64,000 bases of DNA from Bryoerythrophyllum caledonicum (GCA_963971425.1 OZ020517.1:20160462-20224461); one strand, 5' to 3'. Positions 47,537 to 59,691 are shown, counted from the first letter of the stretch. Notes: a model not told the origin generated them from the sequence alone. Numbers and translations: made by a program.

Positions 47537-48538
47537 CTCTTAGTCAATCACACCGATCCACCCAGTCCATCAGCGCAGATCCCCATCGATCCAAAAAGAC
47601 GAAACCACAATCGCAATGGAAACTCTCCCCCATACCAAACTACAATTCACATCGTGGAGAATGCATCCGAGAGCTCACCCTTCCCCAAGAAACACATCTT
47701 CCTCTGTTTCCACAACAGTTCATTCCCACGAAAGAAAACTTTCTCCATGAAAAAGATGACGAAAACCTAATGCCATGGCCGAGAAATCCCGAACCAATTC
47801 GAGTAATCCCCCAGAAACATAACCAGGATGTGCCCTACTCCAAAAACTGCTCACATGGCATTCATGCGAACTCCAACGTCCTGATCACCGACTGTTCTCT
47901 CTCTGTAAAGAACAGTTGGATTCCCAAGCGAAAGAAACACGCATTTCCGAACGACCAACTCGAACGTGCTTCCAAAGTTTGGATTCCGGACAGAAATCTG
48001 GTCCCCGGGAGAATCGAAGGAGGACCGGCACTGTTCCGGAGGAGAATATTATCATGGGGGGGTGTGAACGAGAACCCAGCACCTCGATGGATGGATGAAG
48101 GAACGCCGTAGTAGTAGTAGTTCCGCCACCCAACCTACATACAAAAGGGGAACTTCGCCTCTCCTCGAATCCGCAGAGCGGCCGCCGCACTGCACCCCTG
48201 ATCTCGCCCCTCGCGCCCGCAATCCACATCCCTCCCCAACCAACTTAACCACTTCCTCTCCAGCGATCACCAACGCACACCAACTAGTGGTGGTTCCTCG
48301 TTAGAATCTCGGGTTCGTTTCTAGTTAATTGTTGGCAATTGGAGAGAGTGAATTGGAGGAAGCGAATGTGGGGTTGGTCTTAGAGAGCGAGTGGTGAAGG
48401 TGACTAGTTTGCGACTAGTTTTGGTGGCGGCTGTGGAATATTGGGGGAATTTTGGAGGCGTTCTGGAGGCGTTCTGGAGCTTGGTTCGGGCGTGTTTTTT
48501 GTTTGCGGGGCTTTTGAGGGCTTTGGTTTTTGGTCGAG
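47537..48538. promoter_or_regulatory. Shared divergent promoter region, SPAG17 and CTP synthase
   Basis: The 1002 bases between the two start codons are GC-rich relative to the surroundings and must hold both promoters and leaders. No obvious TATA box is placed for either gene. The reading frames here on both strands (for example the plus-strand frame through 48111) have no recognisable domain and are probably leader and promoter sequence. Confidence 0.55.
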
Positions 48539-51500
48539 ATGAAGTATGTGATTGTGACTGGCGGTGTGGTGAGTGGGCTCGGGAAGGGCGTCACCGCGAG
48601 CAGTATCGGCGTGGTGCTCAAGGCGTGCGGGCTGCGCGTCACCTCCATCAAGATTGGTACGTGGAACGCCGCGGGGTTCGGCTGGTTTCGCGTCTGTCGG
48701 TGCAGGGTTTAGGGTTTATGAAATTCATGTGAGGAGAAATGTCGTTTGCGTTTGCATGGATCTTAAACCCTTGCTTTCTCTAGGTTCGTGAGTTTTGTTT
48801 CACCTGATTTTGGGGCTTTAACAACTTCTGTTTTTTTTTCTTGTGTGTGTTTTCAGACCCGTACTTGAACACTGATGCTGGAACTATGTCGCCCTTCGAG
48901 CACGGTGAAGTTTTCGTGTTGGACGATGGTGGTGAGGTGAGTGGATGTGGGGTTTTAGCAAATCATAGATGGCTGGCGAGGAATTGAGTAGCTTGACCTC
49001 GTTCAAAGAGGTTTCGTGTTGATCAGTGTTCGAGGCTTCAACCCTAAAAGACCAAGTGTCCTTTCGGGTGACAAGATTTTTCACTTTGACTGCAATTTCC
49101 TTTCAATTCGTACGGCCAAAACTCAGAATTTTTTTACCACAACATCTCATATTAGTTTAGAAGATCCCTACGGTTGCATTTTCAAGAAGTTCATCTTGGC
49201 AGTTTTAATTCAATGGAGTAGAGATTCATCTAGAATGCCTTCGTACTTCAGGGGTTGAACGCTCAACTCTCCAGGAAAGCTGCTTAGCCTTGTTTCTTTC
49301 TTTTTGCTCTTGCAGGTAGACCTGGACCTTGGTAATTACGAGCGCTTTTTGGACGTCACTTTGACGCGGGACAACAATATCACCACAGGCAAAATCTACC
49401 AGGTAATTGGCAGGGATCATGCTTCATTTTTCGACAGTAACCATCTTTTTTTTTCAGGCACATGCATGGAGGCTTGCTTAGACTGAGGTGATATGTTGTT
49501 TGGTGATGATTCGGTTAGTCATAGTCCGTTAACATGGTTTGATAATGGTGCACTAACACAGGGTTTGATTGCTCTGTTTGTACAGGCTGTGATAGAGAAG
49601 GAGAGGCGGGGTGACTACCTTGGGAAAACTGTGCAGGTGTGATGGTTTTTGGAGATTACTGTAAATGAGATTAGCTACCTTAAATGAGAGTATTTCACAT
49701 AGCAAGTTCTCTTCACGATCCTGGTGGTTTTGAAAACAGGTCGTCCCACACATCACAGATGCTATTCAGGACTGGATTGAACGAGTTGCTGCAGTACCAG
49801 TGGATGAGATGTCTGGGAGTGCGGATGTTTGTGTCATTGAGCTAGGAGGCGTTGTTGGTATGTCCCTTTCTTATATTCAATTTAAAATTATTTCTTAAGG
49901 TACCAAATCTTGCCTGAAGACAGTGTACGTAGCTCACGAGAAATGACTCCTTGGGAGACGGAGTTGAGATAGTTTATGAGAGACCGATAGTTTTTAGCAT
50001 AATGGTGTCTGATTCCTTTCCAGCGTCTTCAATCAAATTTTGACTATCTTCTTCGTTTTGATTTAATGAGATGAGATGATCTGACGTTGTACCCAGGTGA
50101 CATTGAGTCCATGCCTTTCGTTGAAGCTCTCCGACAGTTCCAGTTCCGAGTTGGTATATCTCCTCATCATTTTCTCTAATTTTTTCTATCTGTTCATCAA
50201 TTCTGGTTTAGAGCCAGCTGGTTTCTGACTTTGAGTTTTTTTTATGTGCAGGTAGGGACAACTTCTGTTTAGTCCATGTGAGCTTAGTTCCAGTTTTGGG
50301 AGTGGTGGGCGAGCAGAAGACAAAGCCAACACAGCACAGCGTTCGGGAGCTTCGGGCTCTGGGTCTTACTCCTCAGTTGCTGGCTTGCCGAAGCGCTCAG
50401 GTGAGTCTCTTTTCTTGTAGAAAGGATGAATAAGTGCACCTTTCGTTTACTGATACCTTCATCTTGCGGTCTTTGACATTTGCTTTGTGATACAGCCATT
50501 AGAGCAGTCTACGAAGGAAAAGCTAGCCCAGTTTTGCCATGTCCCTGTAAGTGTGAACCTCTTCACTTCTTTGAGGCTCATTTTATAAAGCTAGTTGACA
50601 CTGTTGTTGAATTAACTCTAGTTTTGTAAAGCTGGCTGACACCATTTCTGTTTTGTAATTGCTTGATAAAAGAGCCCTCCTTTTCTTGCAGATCCAGTGG
50701 TTCATGATTCTTATTGGATACATGTTACATAGTGAACATCATTTCATTGAATCAATGTGTTTGCTGTTGTATGTTGCAGGCTACTCACATTCTTAACTTA
50801 TACGATGTCTCCAACATCTGGCACATTCCTCTCTTGCTTCGGGTATGAATTTACACTTGTGAAGCCCCGCCAATTTAACATGTTTCTTGTTGGAATTTGT
50901 AAGCAAGAGGCAGATGTTAGATGTTCTCACTGTAAGTAGTTCTTGCATGTGGTTAAGTTACGTTTTTTTACTGGAATTTTCAACAGTGTGTTACGAAGCT
51001 AACATGAATTGATATGCGCCGAACAGGATCAACAAGGCCATCTAGCGATACTTAACCAACTGCAATTGAGGTTAGTCTCGAGTCTTTAGTTTTCCTTTCT
51101 GCATTAGCTGTCCAGTCTAATGTCTATGAACAAGTAATTCTGAAGGGATTCACGTGATTAATAAATATGTATATATTGTGCAGTTCGGTGCCACCCCCTG
51201 CTTTGGAATCATGGGCTGCGCGAGCCGAGCGATGTGACAACCTTAGCATCCCAGTAAATCCCTGAACTTCTCGATGTGAATATGATGCATTTTCCATCCG
51301 AATGTGGTTTGGTTATTGATTGTACATTGGTGATATTTCTTATAAATTGCTTCTTCTTGCAGGTAAAGATTGCTATGGTTGGGAAGTACACTGGTCTGTC
51401 AGACTCGTATCTCTCGGTTCTGAAGGTGGGTTGAAGTAGCGATTCTTCTGTATTTGTTGATTGTAGACTCTTCTTTGTATGGAAACCAGAATTTTGATGT

Positions 51501-53717
51501 GGTGTACTTGTCTTTTGGAGACCAGGCACTGCAACACGCATGCATTGCATGTTCCAGAAAGTTGGTGTTGGAGTGGGTTGCCGCTACTGATCTAGAGGAT
51601 CGTGCTAAGGCGGAGGTACTGCTCTCGTTAAAACTCCTTGAAGTTATGTTTTGGATCTTGCATGTGTAGTCACGTGTTCTGATAGTGAAGTATGAATGTT
51701 TTGCAGACACCAGAAGCCTATGCTGCAGCTTGGACCACCTTGAAGGTACCTGCTTTCGTATGCTTTCACCACTCAACATTATTTCAGCTTGAGTTTTGTA
51801 TGCAATTGCATTGCAATGTGGGCGCTATCTTGTGAGGTTATGTATTGATTTTTCGGTTGTTTATTGCACAGAATACCGATGGTGTGCTCGTTCCTGGTGG
51901 ATTTGGCGATAGAGGAGTGCAAGGAAAGATTTTAGCTGCCACTTTCGCACGGACAAATAATGTTCCGTACTTGGGCATCTGTCTTGGAATGCAGCTTGCT
52001 GTTGTGGAATTCGCCAGAAATGTGGGCAGCTCTTCTTGCACTTACATGATATCTGAATTTGTCTTTTAAGTAAGCAATAATTTCAGTAATGCTTGAATTT
52101 CAGACGAGTCTGACTTTTGATGAGACATAGTTTAGCTTGCTTACATTTGCTGGTCGGTGATCAATAGGTTCTTGGACTGAAGGACGCCAACAGCACAGAG
52201 TTCGACTCTGCTACACCGCATCCATGTGTTGTCTTCATGCCAGAGGTGCATAATTCCCTCCTCGTCGTGTTCGTTTGATAGACTCCAGGAAATATCTGCT
52301 AATATAAATTTTCCGTTAACACAATTTCTGATTTGGCTTTGGCGGGCAACAACTTACAGGTCTCCAAAACACACATGGGTGGCACAATGAGACTGGGAGC
52401 TCGCAAAACCTTGCTACAAACTGCTGACTGCATATCAGCTAAATTGTAATTTACAAACATCCTGCCTTTTTCTATCACAGTTCAGTAAATACAGTCTTTT
52501 CACAGTTCTGTCGCCAAATAAGGCGGCCTGTGCTTCAAAATAAGATTCCAGAAATCACCTGATCGATGATCTGTTCTCCATTGTGATAGTGCCTACTCTC
52601 CTTGTTGGGAGTTACTAACCTTCTTTTTCCTTTTTCCGCTGTGTAGATATCAAAAGGAGGCATACATAGTTGAACGACACAGGCACCGGTACGAGGTAAG
52701 GACCATTTATCATTTCGTTAGAGACGTGGGATTCTTAGCAACAGTGTTTACTTTTGGAGGCTTGCTGACATGTGGGACGTTCCTCTGTTGCAGGTGAATC
52801 CAGAGATGGTTGACAGTATAGAAGCTGCAGGTCTTCGTTTTGTGGGCAAGGATGAGACAGGACGGAGGATGGAGGTATTCTACAATCTCACCACATATGA
52901 ATATTCAGGTTCTAACGCCAATGGATTGAATTTACGAACTTAACTATCAATACTGTTCTTTCAGATTGTGGAGCTGCGAGGGCACCCCTATTATGTAGGC
53001 GTTCAGTTTCACCCAGAGTTTAAGTCGCGCCCTGGCAAACCTTCTGCAATTTTCCAAGGTGAGCTTCTTTGTGCCAGTGCCTTTTATCTTTGTAAAGTTA
53101 CCTGAAGCGTCCATGAGAGACCCCCTCTTTATACCACTCTTTCCTCACTCCAATAGACACTATTCCCGTTAGCCAAAGCCATGCAACATACTTGTAATAA
53201 TCTCCACAACATTAAAGTATCCCCACTTAAAACTCCAGGTGAGAAGCTCAAATCCATTTGTTGATTTGAAAAATGCCTGCTCATCATTTTCTTATAAATC
53301 CTTGTAGACCCCATAGTTACTAGAGTACTCCATTCTTGTACTCATCATCCACCAATCACTTCCCACAATCAAGTACAAGGTAATTGGATTAGTATACCCT
53401 ACCTCAAGAGCTTGGTCTGTAAACTTAAGTCATAGTTTAAGCCGTCGTTTTGAAGAGATCAAGAGGGAAAAGAAGGGGTTAAATACCTGTATTTCGCTGA
53501 GAGCTGAGAATTCATGAAACAAAGGTTGTTCTGACATGATTTTGAGATGTTCTGCGTGGACTGTACAGGTTTGATTTTGGCTGCATCAGGGCAGATGGAC
53601 TCGTACATCAATGGACTCCATCCAGCAGCAGCAGCAGCAGCAAGGCCAGGTAAGAAAGAGGCTGTGCCTTCCGGACTCTCAGAACTTTCAGACGGAGTCC
53701 AAAAATGCACAGTCTAG
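48539..53717 (+). CDS. CTP synthase (glutamine hydrolysing), 21 exons
   Basis: Converts UTP, ATP and glutamine to CTP, the last step of pyrimidine nucleotide synthesis, in the cytosol. Exons begin at 48539, 48857, 49316, 49586, 49740, 50097, 50252, 50496, 50780, 51027, 51184, 51363, 51526, 51707, 51872, 52168, 52360, 52647, 52794, 52965 and 53569. All phases agree and the model gives 588 residues, normal for plant enzymes. The synthase half starts [17 protein letters not shown] (P-loop, residues 11-17) with the family marks [19 protein letters not shown] and [18 protein letters not shown]. The glutaminase half has LGICLGMQ (nucleophile Cys397) and VQFHPEF (His524, Glu526), so the catalytic triad is intact. 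After the conserved end the tail has six alanines (GCA repeat) and a Ser-rich stretch. The start is the first in-frame ATG. Confidence 0.95.
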
Positions 53718-54089
53718 GAGCGCAACCACATCGGCTTTTCTTCTTTCTTTTTTATTGATTCGGTTGCTAGAGTATATCCAAAATTTTGCACTAAGTGCGT
53801 TACGCTAGTAATTTCCATTTTGTTCGGCCTGGTTCAACAGTGGATTTTCACAAGGACATGTTGATATTATATATACATTTGAGTGCAACTTCAGGAAGTG
53901 CCGTAGATATCAGTGCATATGTGATGGAAAACATGACCATTGTAGTGGTAGTAACTCCTTTTACACCTTTGTGAAGAAAAGTGAGGGACTGATGGCGTCA
54001 CATCCCTCTTTTTATTCTCACTTTCTTTCTCGGTTTCTATCTTGGAGATTTGCCAAATGTGGAGGCTTTGTAAATTGTGCTCCCTCCTC
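53718..54089. other. 3' region of the CTP synthase gene
   Basis: Probable 3' untranslated sequence, AT-rich, without further exons. No canonical AATAAA was placed with confidence. Confidence 0.4.
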
Positions 54090-54490
54090 TTAACCCTTTA
54101 ACGCTTAAGTGGACCATGAGTCATTGGGAGAGTCTAGATCCGTGTACATTTCATGGTGATTCCACTTCACGGAAATCATTGTAGTTTGTCAATGCTTACA
54201 TAGATTGGAGATTAGCAAGTGGATTGGAAAGCCCTCTCCAGTGTTTTTGTATGCCAGAGTCCCTTGTGGCCATTGATAGAACTTCCCTCTAATTTATTAC
54301 TGAACCCACGTTTTATAGCAATGTTGGTAGATTGTTAGTTTTTGCTAGAAAAAAGAAGTCTTGGGCTCTCTCTTGGAGTTCCAAATACATTCTGAGTATT
54401 GTGATGACAAAAGGCAACCTTGGTGAAAGATACAACCCAAAAAGTACAAAAATTGACCCTGCTAGGGCCTTGTAGGCGTTTAAGGGTTAA
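54090..54490. mobile_element. 401-bp TTAA-flanked element (piggyBac-like ends)
   Basis: TTAA followed by CCCTTTAACGCTTAAG, and ending GGCGTTTAAGGG followed by TTAA. The inverted ends agree over about 12 bases. The end sequence is the same as in the 81-bp copy at 10868-10948. No transposase. Confidence 0.68.
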
Positions 54491-54846
54491 TATTGGAATT
54501 TGAGCTCTACCACAAATCCTTGAAATAAGTATGGGTAATGTTTGAGTCTCCATTGCATTTTATTTTTTTGCATTACTTTTTCATTGCCTTAATAGTGAAG
54601 TCTTTTATAATGTTATATCAAGATATTTTTCAACTTAATTATGGTATTTTAGTATAATATTCACTCTTTAGTAATCACTATAATCTTCACTATTTTTAGT
54701 AGAATACCTCAATATACCAATTGTTGATTATAAAACCTTCCAAATATACTAAAATAGTCCTAATAGGATATGAATAGCTTCTGATAATTTGTTACAGCCA
54801 TCTAGGAGTCGTTGGGCTCCGCCACGTTGGACAATTTTTAGTTGTG

Positions 54847-54919
54847 TCCGTTGTAGTCTAGATGGTTAGGAAACTCGGCTCTCACCTCAGCGGCCCGAGT
54901 TGGAGTCCCGGCAACGGAA
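54847..54919 (+). tRNA. tRNA-Glu (CTC)-like sequence, partly degenerate
   Basis: TCCGTTGTAGTCTAG and GGCAACGGAA bound a 73-base cloverleaf-like sequence. The 7-bp acceptor stem (TCCGTTG with CAACGGA) is perfect, and the anticodon loop CTCTCAC carries CTC. Relative to the usual plant tRNA-Glu it has one mismatch in the anticodon stem, one in the T stem, and GTTG instead of GTTC in the B box. It is probably a pseudogene or the head of a tRNA-derived SINE. A working gene is less likely. Confidence 0.6.
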
Positions 54920-54984
54920 GCTCTTGAGTTAAAATATTGACTAACTTTCATGATTTTTTCCTATTATGTATTTTAATAGAAGAA

Positions 54985-55134
54985 ATTGCCCAAATTTTTT
55001 GGAAAACTCAAAGATTTTGTCTAGGTGACACCCATGTGATACCTATGAGATACCCATTGTGTCCAAATCACTGCGTCCAAGAAAAATAATTCCTTTGCTA
55101 TGAAGGTGCCAAAAGTAACCAACCACTGTTGCAC
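54985..55134. repeat. Truncated copy of the TACC...GGTA repeat family
   Basis: Contains GGTGACACCCATGTGATACC, then ATGAGATACCCATTGTGTCC and the end CCAAAAGTAACCAACCAC, all matching the family at 33759-33991. The left end is missing. Confidence 0.45.
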
Positions 55135-55256
55135 ATGACTTCCTTGGGTTTTTATCTTAGGTGAATTGGACGACTTCCTTGAGTTTTTATCTTGGATGAA
55201 TTGAACGACCTCGTTGGGTTTTTATCTTAGGTGATTCAGATGCCATATTTTTAGAA

Positions 55257-55432
55257 TACCCTAAGCATTGGTCACTTTTGTACATAATTAATTCACATTT
55301 GATGGAGAATGTCCAAAAGTTTTGGAAAAATCCTAAGATATGTCTAGATGAGACCTAGTAATGTCCAAACCACTATGATGTGAAAAATATATATTGGGAG
55401 GTATGTGCCAAAAGCAACCACTACGTGAGGTA
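55257..55432. mobile_element. 176-bp TACC...GGTA element with GAA duplication
   Basis: The left end TACCCTAAGCATTGGTCACT and the reverse-complemented right end TACCTCACGTAGTGGTTGCT match over about 24 bases with a few differences. GAA flanks both sides (55254-55256, 55433-55435), which gives a 3-bp target duplication. No coding capacity. Confidence 0.6.
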
Positions 55433-55492
55433 GAAGAAATGAGTTTAGATCCATGGCAATTCTACTCTAACTTACAAGAACTTCTTTTGAGC

Positions 55493-56525
55493 TAAACTCC
55501 TAAAGGCCCAAGGCATTTTCACACCAAAAACACTCAAAAGTACTCGTTCTACCGCAATGAGTATGGAAGGATACAAAACAATTGAATTTCTCCATTTAAC
55601 CATGGGATCTCAATCAGAACTTTATAACTAATGTACTTACAAACTTCATATACTTTGGCCACATGTATTGAGAGATTACAGTGTTTGAAGTGGAGAGAAT
55701 GTTCATTGCATTGAGTGGATTAGTAGGCTATGACTTCACTTGGTGTTAAATTTTGCACTACAAAAGGTCAAAATTCATTATCATCATGTTAATCATGATG
55801 TTGTTTCCTCGTACACCAATTTTAGAGGTAGAGAAGGAGTGTTTCACATTCAAAATAGTTGTGCAAGGAGTAGAGGTTCAAAAATTGCCAATTTACATTT
55901 AATTCTTTGTGAATCATACATGTTTTAGAATGATTATTCAAATAGTCAATAATAAGGTTCACACGACACCTTGTAGTAAAAAATATGTAAAAAATATGGA
56001 GATCTCTAAGTTTTATGTGGAAAAGAAGAAGTTTTTAGTACCTTGCACGACAATATGTGACAATGTGTAAAAATGTTTGACTTGGGTTAATGTGCTATTT
56101 TTCACTAAAGACAATAAAAAAATTTGACAATATGAAAGGAAATAATATTGCTTGCTATTATTGAAGATTTCAAATTTGATAGAGTGTTCTAGAAAAAAAA
56201 TTGGAGTTGCCCAACGTACCCACTCACCCAATTTGAAATTCAAAACCCTATATCATTTTCATGAATGTTGGATGTAGCAAAAAATTGTACTCACACAAAG
56301 CTTTTAGTAATGTCCATCTACACTAGAAATTTCAAAAAGAAATGTTATAAATTGACACCATAGGAACCTGCCCAAACCTTCAAGACTCTCCCGAGGGTCT
56401 CTTGGGTCTTTAGGGCTTAAATGAGATGATGTGTTAAAAATTTTGGCAGTATGGATTGGAAGATAATTGCAATCGAAGTGTAAATATTTTTTCTCCAAAC
56501 AAACACTTGGTCCTTTAGGGGTTAA
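55493..56525. mobile_element. Worn TTAA-family element, about 1.03 kb
   Basis: The left end reads TAAACTCCTAAAGGCCCAAGG and the right end CTTGGTCCTTTAGGGGTTAA, an imperfect inverted pair. The interior shares AGATCTCTAAGTTTTATGTG followed by GAAAAGAAGAAG with 63860-63900 and, inverted, with 58080-58120. It is the same family as 57708-58636. Confidence 0.55.
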
Positions 56526-56627
56526 AATATATTTTACTAGGTTCTCATTGTAAAGGTTTTGATTAGAGTTTTTTTGTGAAAAAGGGATGGATACACACAT
56601 TTTTATGATATTGGTTCTTCTTATACC

Positions 56628-56745
56628 CTACGCGTTGGTCACTTTTATACATAATTAAGAATAGTGAAGAATGTCCAATTTTTTGGGAAAATTCAAGAGA
56701 TTTATTTAGGTGATACTTTAGTAATGCCTAGGTTTAGTTTTCATA
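56628..56745. repeat. Truncated copy of the TACC...GGTA repeat family
   Basis: Begins ACCCTACGCGTTGGTCACTT and continues TATACATAATTAAG and GTCCAATTTTTTGGG, as in the other copies. The right part is missing. Confidence 0.45.
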
Positions 56746-56799
56746 AAAAATTTATAAACATTCAAGTATTTCAAGTTATTGGACCCTAGTGTACATATG

Positions 56800-57640
56800 A
56801 TTAGGTCCTTGATTTTTGTTGAATTAATTGCTTTAATCCTTCAAGGACGACACCCACAACTAGGCCTCAAAGATGGCATCATCTACATCATCTACACAAT
56901 GGATTCACTTCATCGCGACTAGCATTAGAGAGAGATTTTGCCTCAGTTTCAAGTGAGATTACTTTCCCAAGGTCATTCCAATCGGAGTTTCCATAAACCT
57001 ATAAGACAAAGGTCCGGAACTCAACCTTGCCTGAGTCTAAACTCCAAATTCAAACCACGATCTAGATCTCAATTTGGATCTGGAGTTAATTAGAACTTCC
57101 TTTCTTAGGATTTTCTTAGGTTGATGTTACAAGTCAGGGGTTTTTGCACTAGGTTTCAGTAGCACGGAGCATATCCACACACAATCTAGACTTGTATCTA
57201 CCTCTAATACACTAAAAACGAGTAGAGAATAGTAGATCAAGTCAGATCTTATTAGTATTTCAACCCAATCTACAATTTCCACAATCATTTCACACCACAA
57301 ATGCACTTCCAACAACAAGATCTACTCTCGCACATTTGGCCAACACCACAAATATACAAAAGAGGGTAGCAAAGTAATGTTGTACTTCCTCAAAACCTTC
57401 ACATAGCCCTTGTCCATATTCACTCTAATCCTAGATCCATACTAACATCTTCACAATCTTCTAGCTATCACATCTCTTCTCCACATACCCTAAATTGCAC
57501 CAAAAACAAGAGAGTCTCATTGGCACAAGGGCGAGGCTCTCTACGCCCCCTCAAACCCTAGTCCAGTCATCATAATGGATGAAAAATGGATGGACGGATG
57601 AAATTCCAATCCGGACAGTTTTATCCAACATTTCTACTCT
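56800..57640 (-). repeat. Dispersed repeat, copy B (inverted partner at 24.55-25.22 kb)
   Basis: Inverted counterpart of copy A, with the shared blocks listed there. The two copies are clearly diverged. Class unknown. Confidence 0.5.
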
Positions 57641-57707
57641 TTTCCCACAACATCTCGCTAACTTGAAAATTTACTACTCGGACTTTACTAAAAGCCTAAA
57701 TCAGTGG

Positions 57708-58636
57708 TTAACCCCTAAAGGACTAAGAGGACCAAAACGGTCCTCTGGTGAATTTGGGCAGGTACCTATGATTCGAAAAAAAATCCTTCTTGATTGGATT
57801 TTTTTTCAAGATAGACTCTGATAAGAGCTTCGTGGAGATATTTATTCATTTATTTTTGGATTTGTGGTTTAAAAGTTAGTACCACTTAAGCCAAAAGTGG
57901 GGACTCCGGGCACCTCCAAAATTTTTGACAAAAGTTTCTATTGACATTGAGATTTTTCACATATAAAGAATATTCCCTCTTTTGGAAATTTTCAAAAAAA
58001 ATTCTTGTCTTTAGTGTAAAAAGGCAATTTATTCCAAGTCAAACATTTTCACACATTTTCGGGCAACGGGGAAAAAAAATTCATCTTTTCTACATAAAAC
58101 TTAGAGATCTTCATATTTTTCACTTTTTATTTTTTCAACAACAATATGTGGTGAAAACCTTCTTATTAATCGTCTGGATTATCATTTGAATACATACGTA
58201 GTTCACAAAAAAATAAAACGTGAAATGGCAATTTTTGAACTTCCACTCCTTGCACACTTGTTTTGAATATGCTACACCTCTTTTTTACCTCTAAAAATTG
58301 GTGTGTTGGGAAATAACATCATGCTTAAGACAATGGTAAAAGATTTAGACCTTGTACAATGCAAAAATTTGATACAAAATGAAGTCAAAGTCAGCTGATC
58401 TACTCAACGCAGGGATGAAAATGAACCATTGTTTTGACTTTAAACACTAAAATCTATCAATCCGTGCAGTGGATTGCAACCAAAATTTGATGGCATGTTT
58501 ATATGGAAGTCTGTTTTAAGATCTTACGGTTGAAAATCCGAAATTCACTTTAAAATGTGATTTTCATGTCTCTTTTTGACAGTGGCAGTTTTGGATTGGT
58601 TTTAGAGCGAAATAGCTCTTAGTCCTTTAGGGTTAA
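57708..58636. mobile_element. 929-bp TTAA-flanked element (piggyBac-like ends)
   Basis: TTAA followed by CCCCTAAAGGACTAAGAG, and ending CTCTTAGTCCTTTAGGG followed by TTAA. The inverted ends are about 17 bases and almost perfect apart from one C. The interior is AT-rich with no transposase. It is the best-preserved member of the family also seen at 55493-56525, 58808-59691 and, worn, at 1-236, 62150-62720 and 63340-64000. Confidence 0.75.
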
Positions 58637-58807
58637 CAACTCGTTACTACAAATCTCACAATAGTTCATGCGCACATCCTCACCGCATTTGTTGGAAGTG
58701 TAGGGATCAAAGAAACTTAATCTAGGCCGTAGATCAAACAGAGATGAAGTATCGGTCCACCAATTTGCAAATTATTCCAAAAGTGACCACCTATGGGCCT
58801 CTTGTCC

Positions 58808-59691
58808 TTAACCCCTAAATGCAAAAAATCTTTAGGTGAGCTTCTAGAGATTTTGGGTAGCTTACACCAGCATCAATTTAGATTATGAATTTTTTTTAAT
58901 TATCATAGATGTGTAGAAGTAATAGCTTCATGGGAAAAAAAAATTGAAACAAATTTACAAAACTAAAGTTATTGAGGTTTGAAGTTTGAAACGGGGAGTG
59001 TGGGTAGGGCAGGCAGGGTACTATAAAGCTAAATAGAACTATTGTAGAGCTTGAATAGTACCACCGTAGAGTTGAAAAGTGCACTTTTTGGTGGCGGATA
59101 GTAATGAAGGAAAGTCCTTGGCAACCTTCATTGTTTTTACTTAAAACCGCATAGAAATGAAGGATTTCACTTTTTTTTTAATAAATAAAAATGAAATTAG
59201 GCATGACAGTTCTATCCACCGTTTGGATTTTAGACCCCAAAAAAATCTATTTAAAAAATAAAGTTACTTTCCTAAGTAAATGGCTACTTTCTATACCCCT
59301 TGTCATTGCAAGTTTTTTTTTCTTATTCTAAACACCTCCATTACTTGTGATTTTTGCATGCAATGACCTAACACAAGGTTGAATATAGATTCAATTTTTT
59401 TTAATGCAATGTGTAGTGAAAAAGCATGCCAATATCTTGAGTCAAAGTACGTTAACCTTGTCCGTGCAGGGAAGAAAAAAACCACACTGCACTTTTCAAA
59501 TGCATGTATCTTATAATCCGTGCGGTCAAAGTTTATGAATTTTTTTTAGTGTCACCTTGTAGTAGTTAAATTGAAGATCCTATGATTGAAAGTAGTAAAC
59601 AGTTGTTTCAATCAATCTTGCAACGTTGCACCTTAGAGAGGTAGTTTTGAAGCGTTTTGGTGTGAAATTGTCAAGGATATTTAGGGGTTAA
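58808..59691. mobile_element. 884-bp TTAA-flanked element
   Basis: TTAA followed by CCCCTAAATGC, and ending ATATTTAGGGG followed by TTAA. The inverted ends agree over 9 bases. The interior has the GCGTTTTGGTGTGAAATTG-type subterminal block shared with the other copies. Only 171 bases separate it from the element ending at 58636. Confidence 0.6.

Noticed and set aside
47302-48111. 269-codon plus-strand frame
   Set aside because: It runs antisense through SPAG17 exons 1-2 and then through the divergent promoter. It has no domain and composition without protein character.
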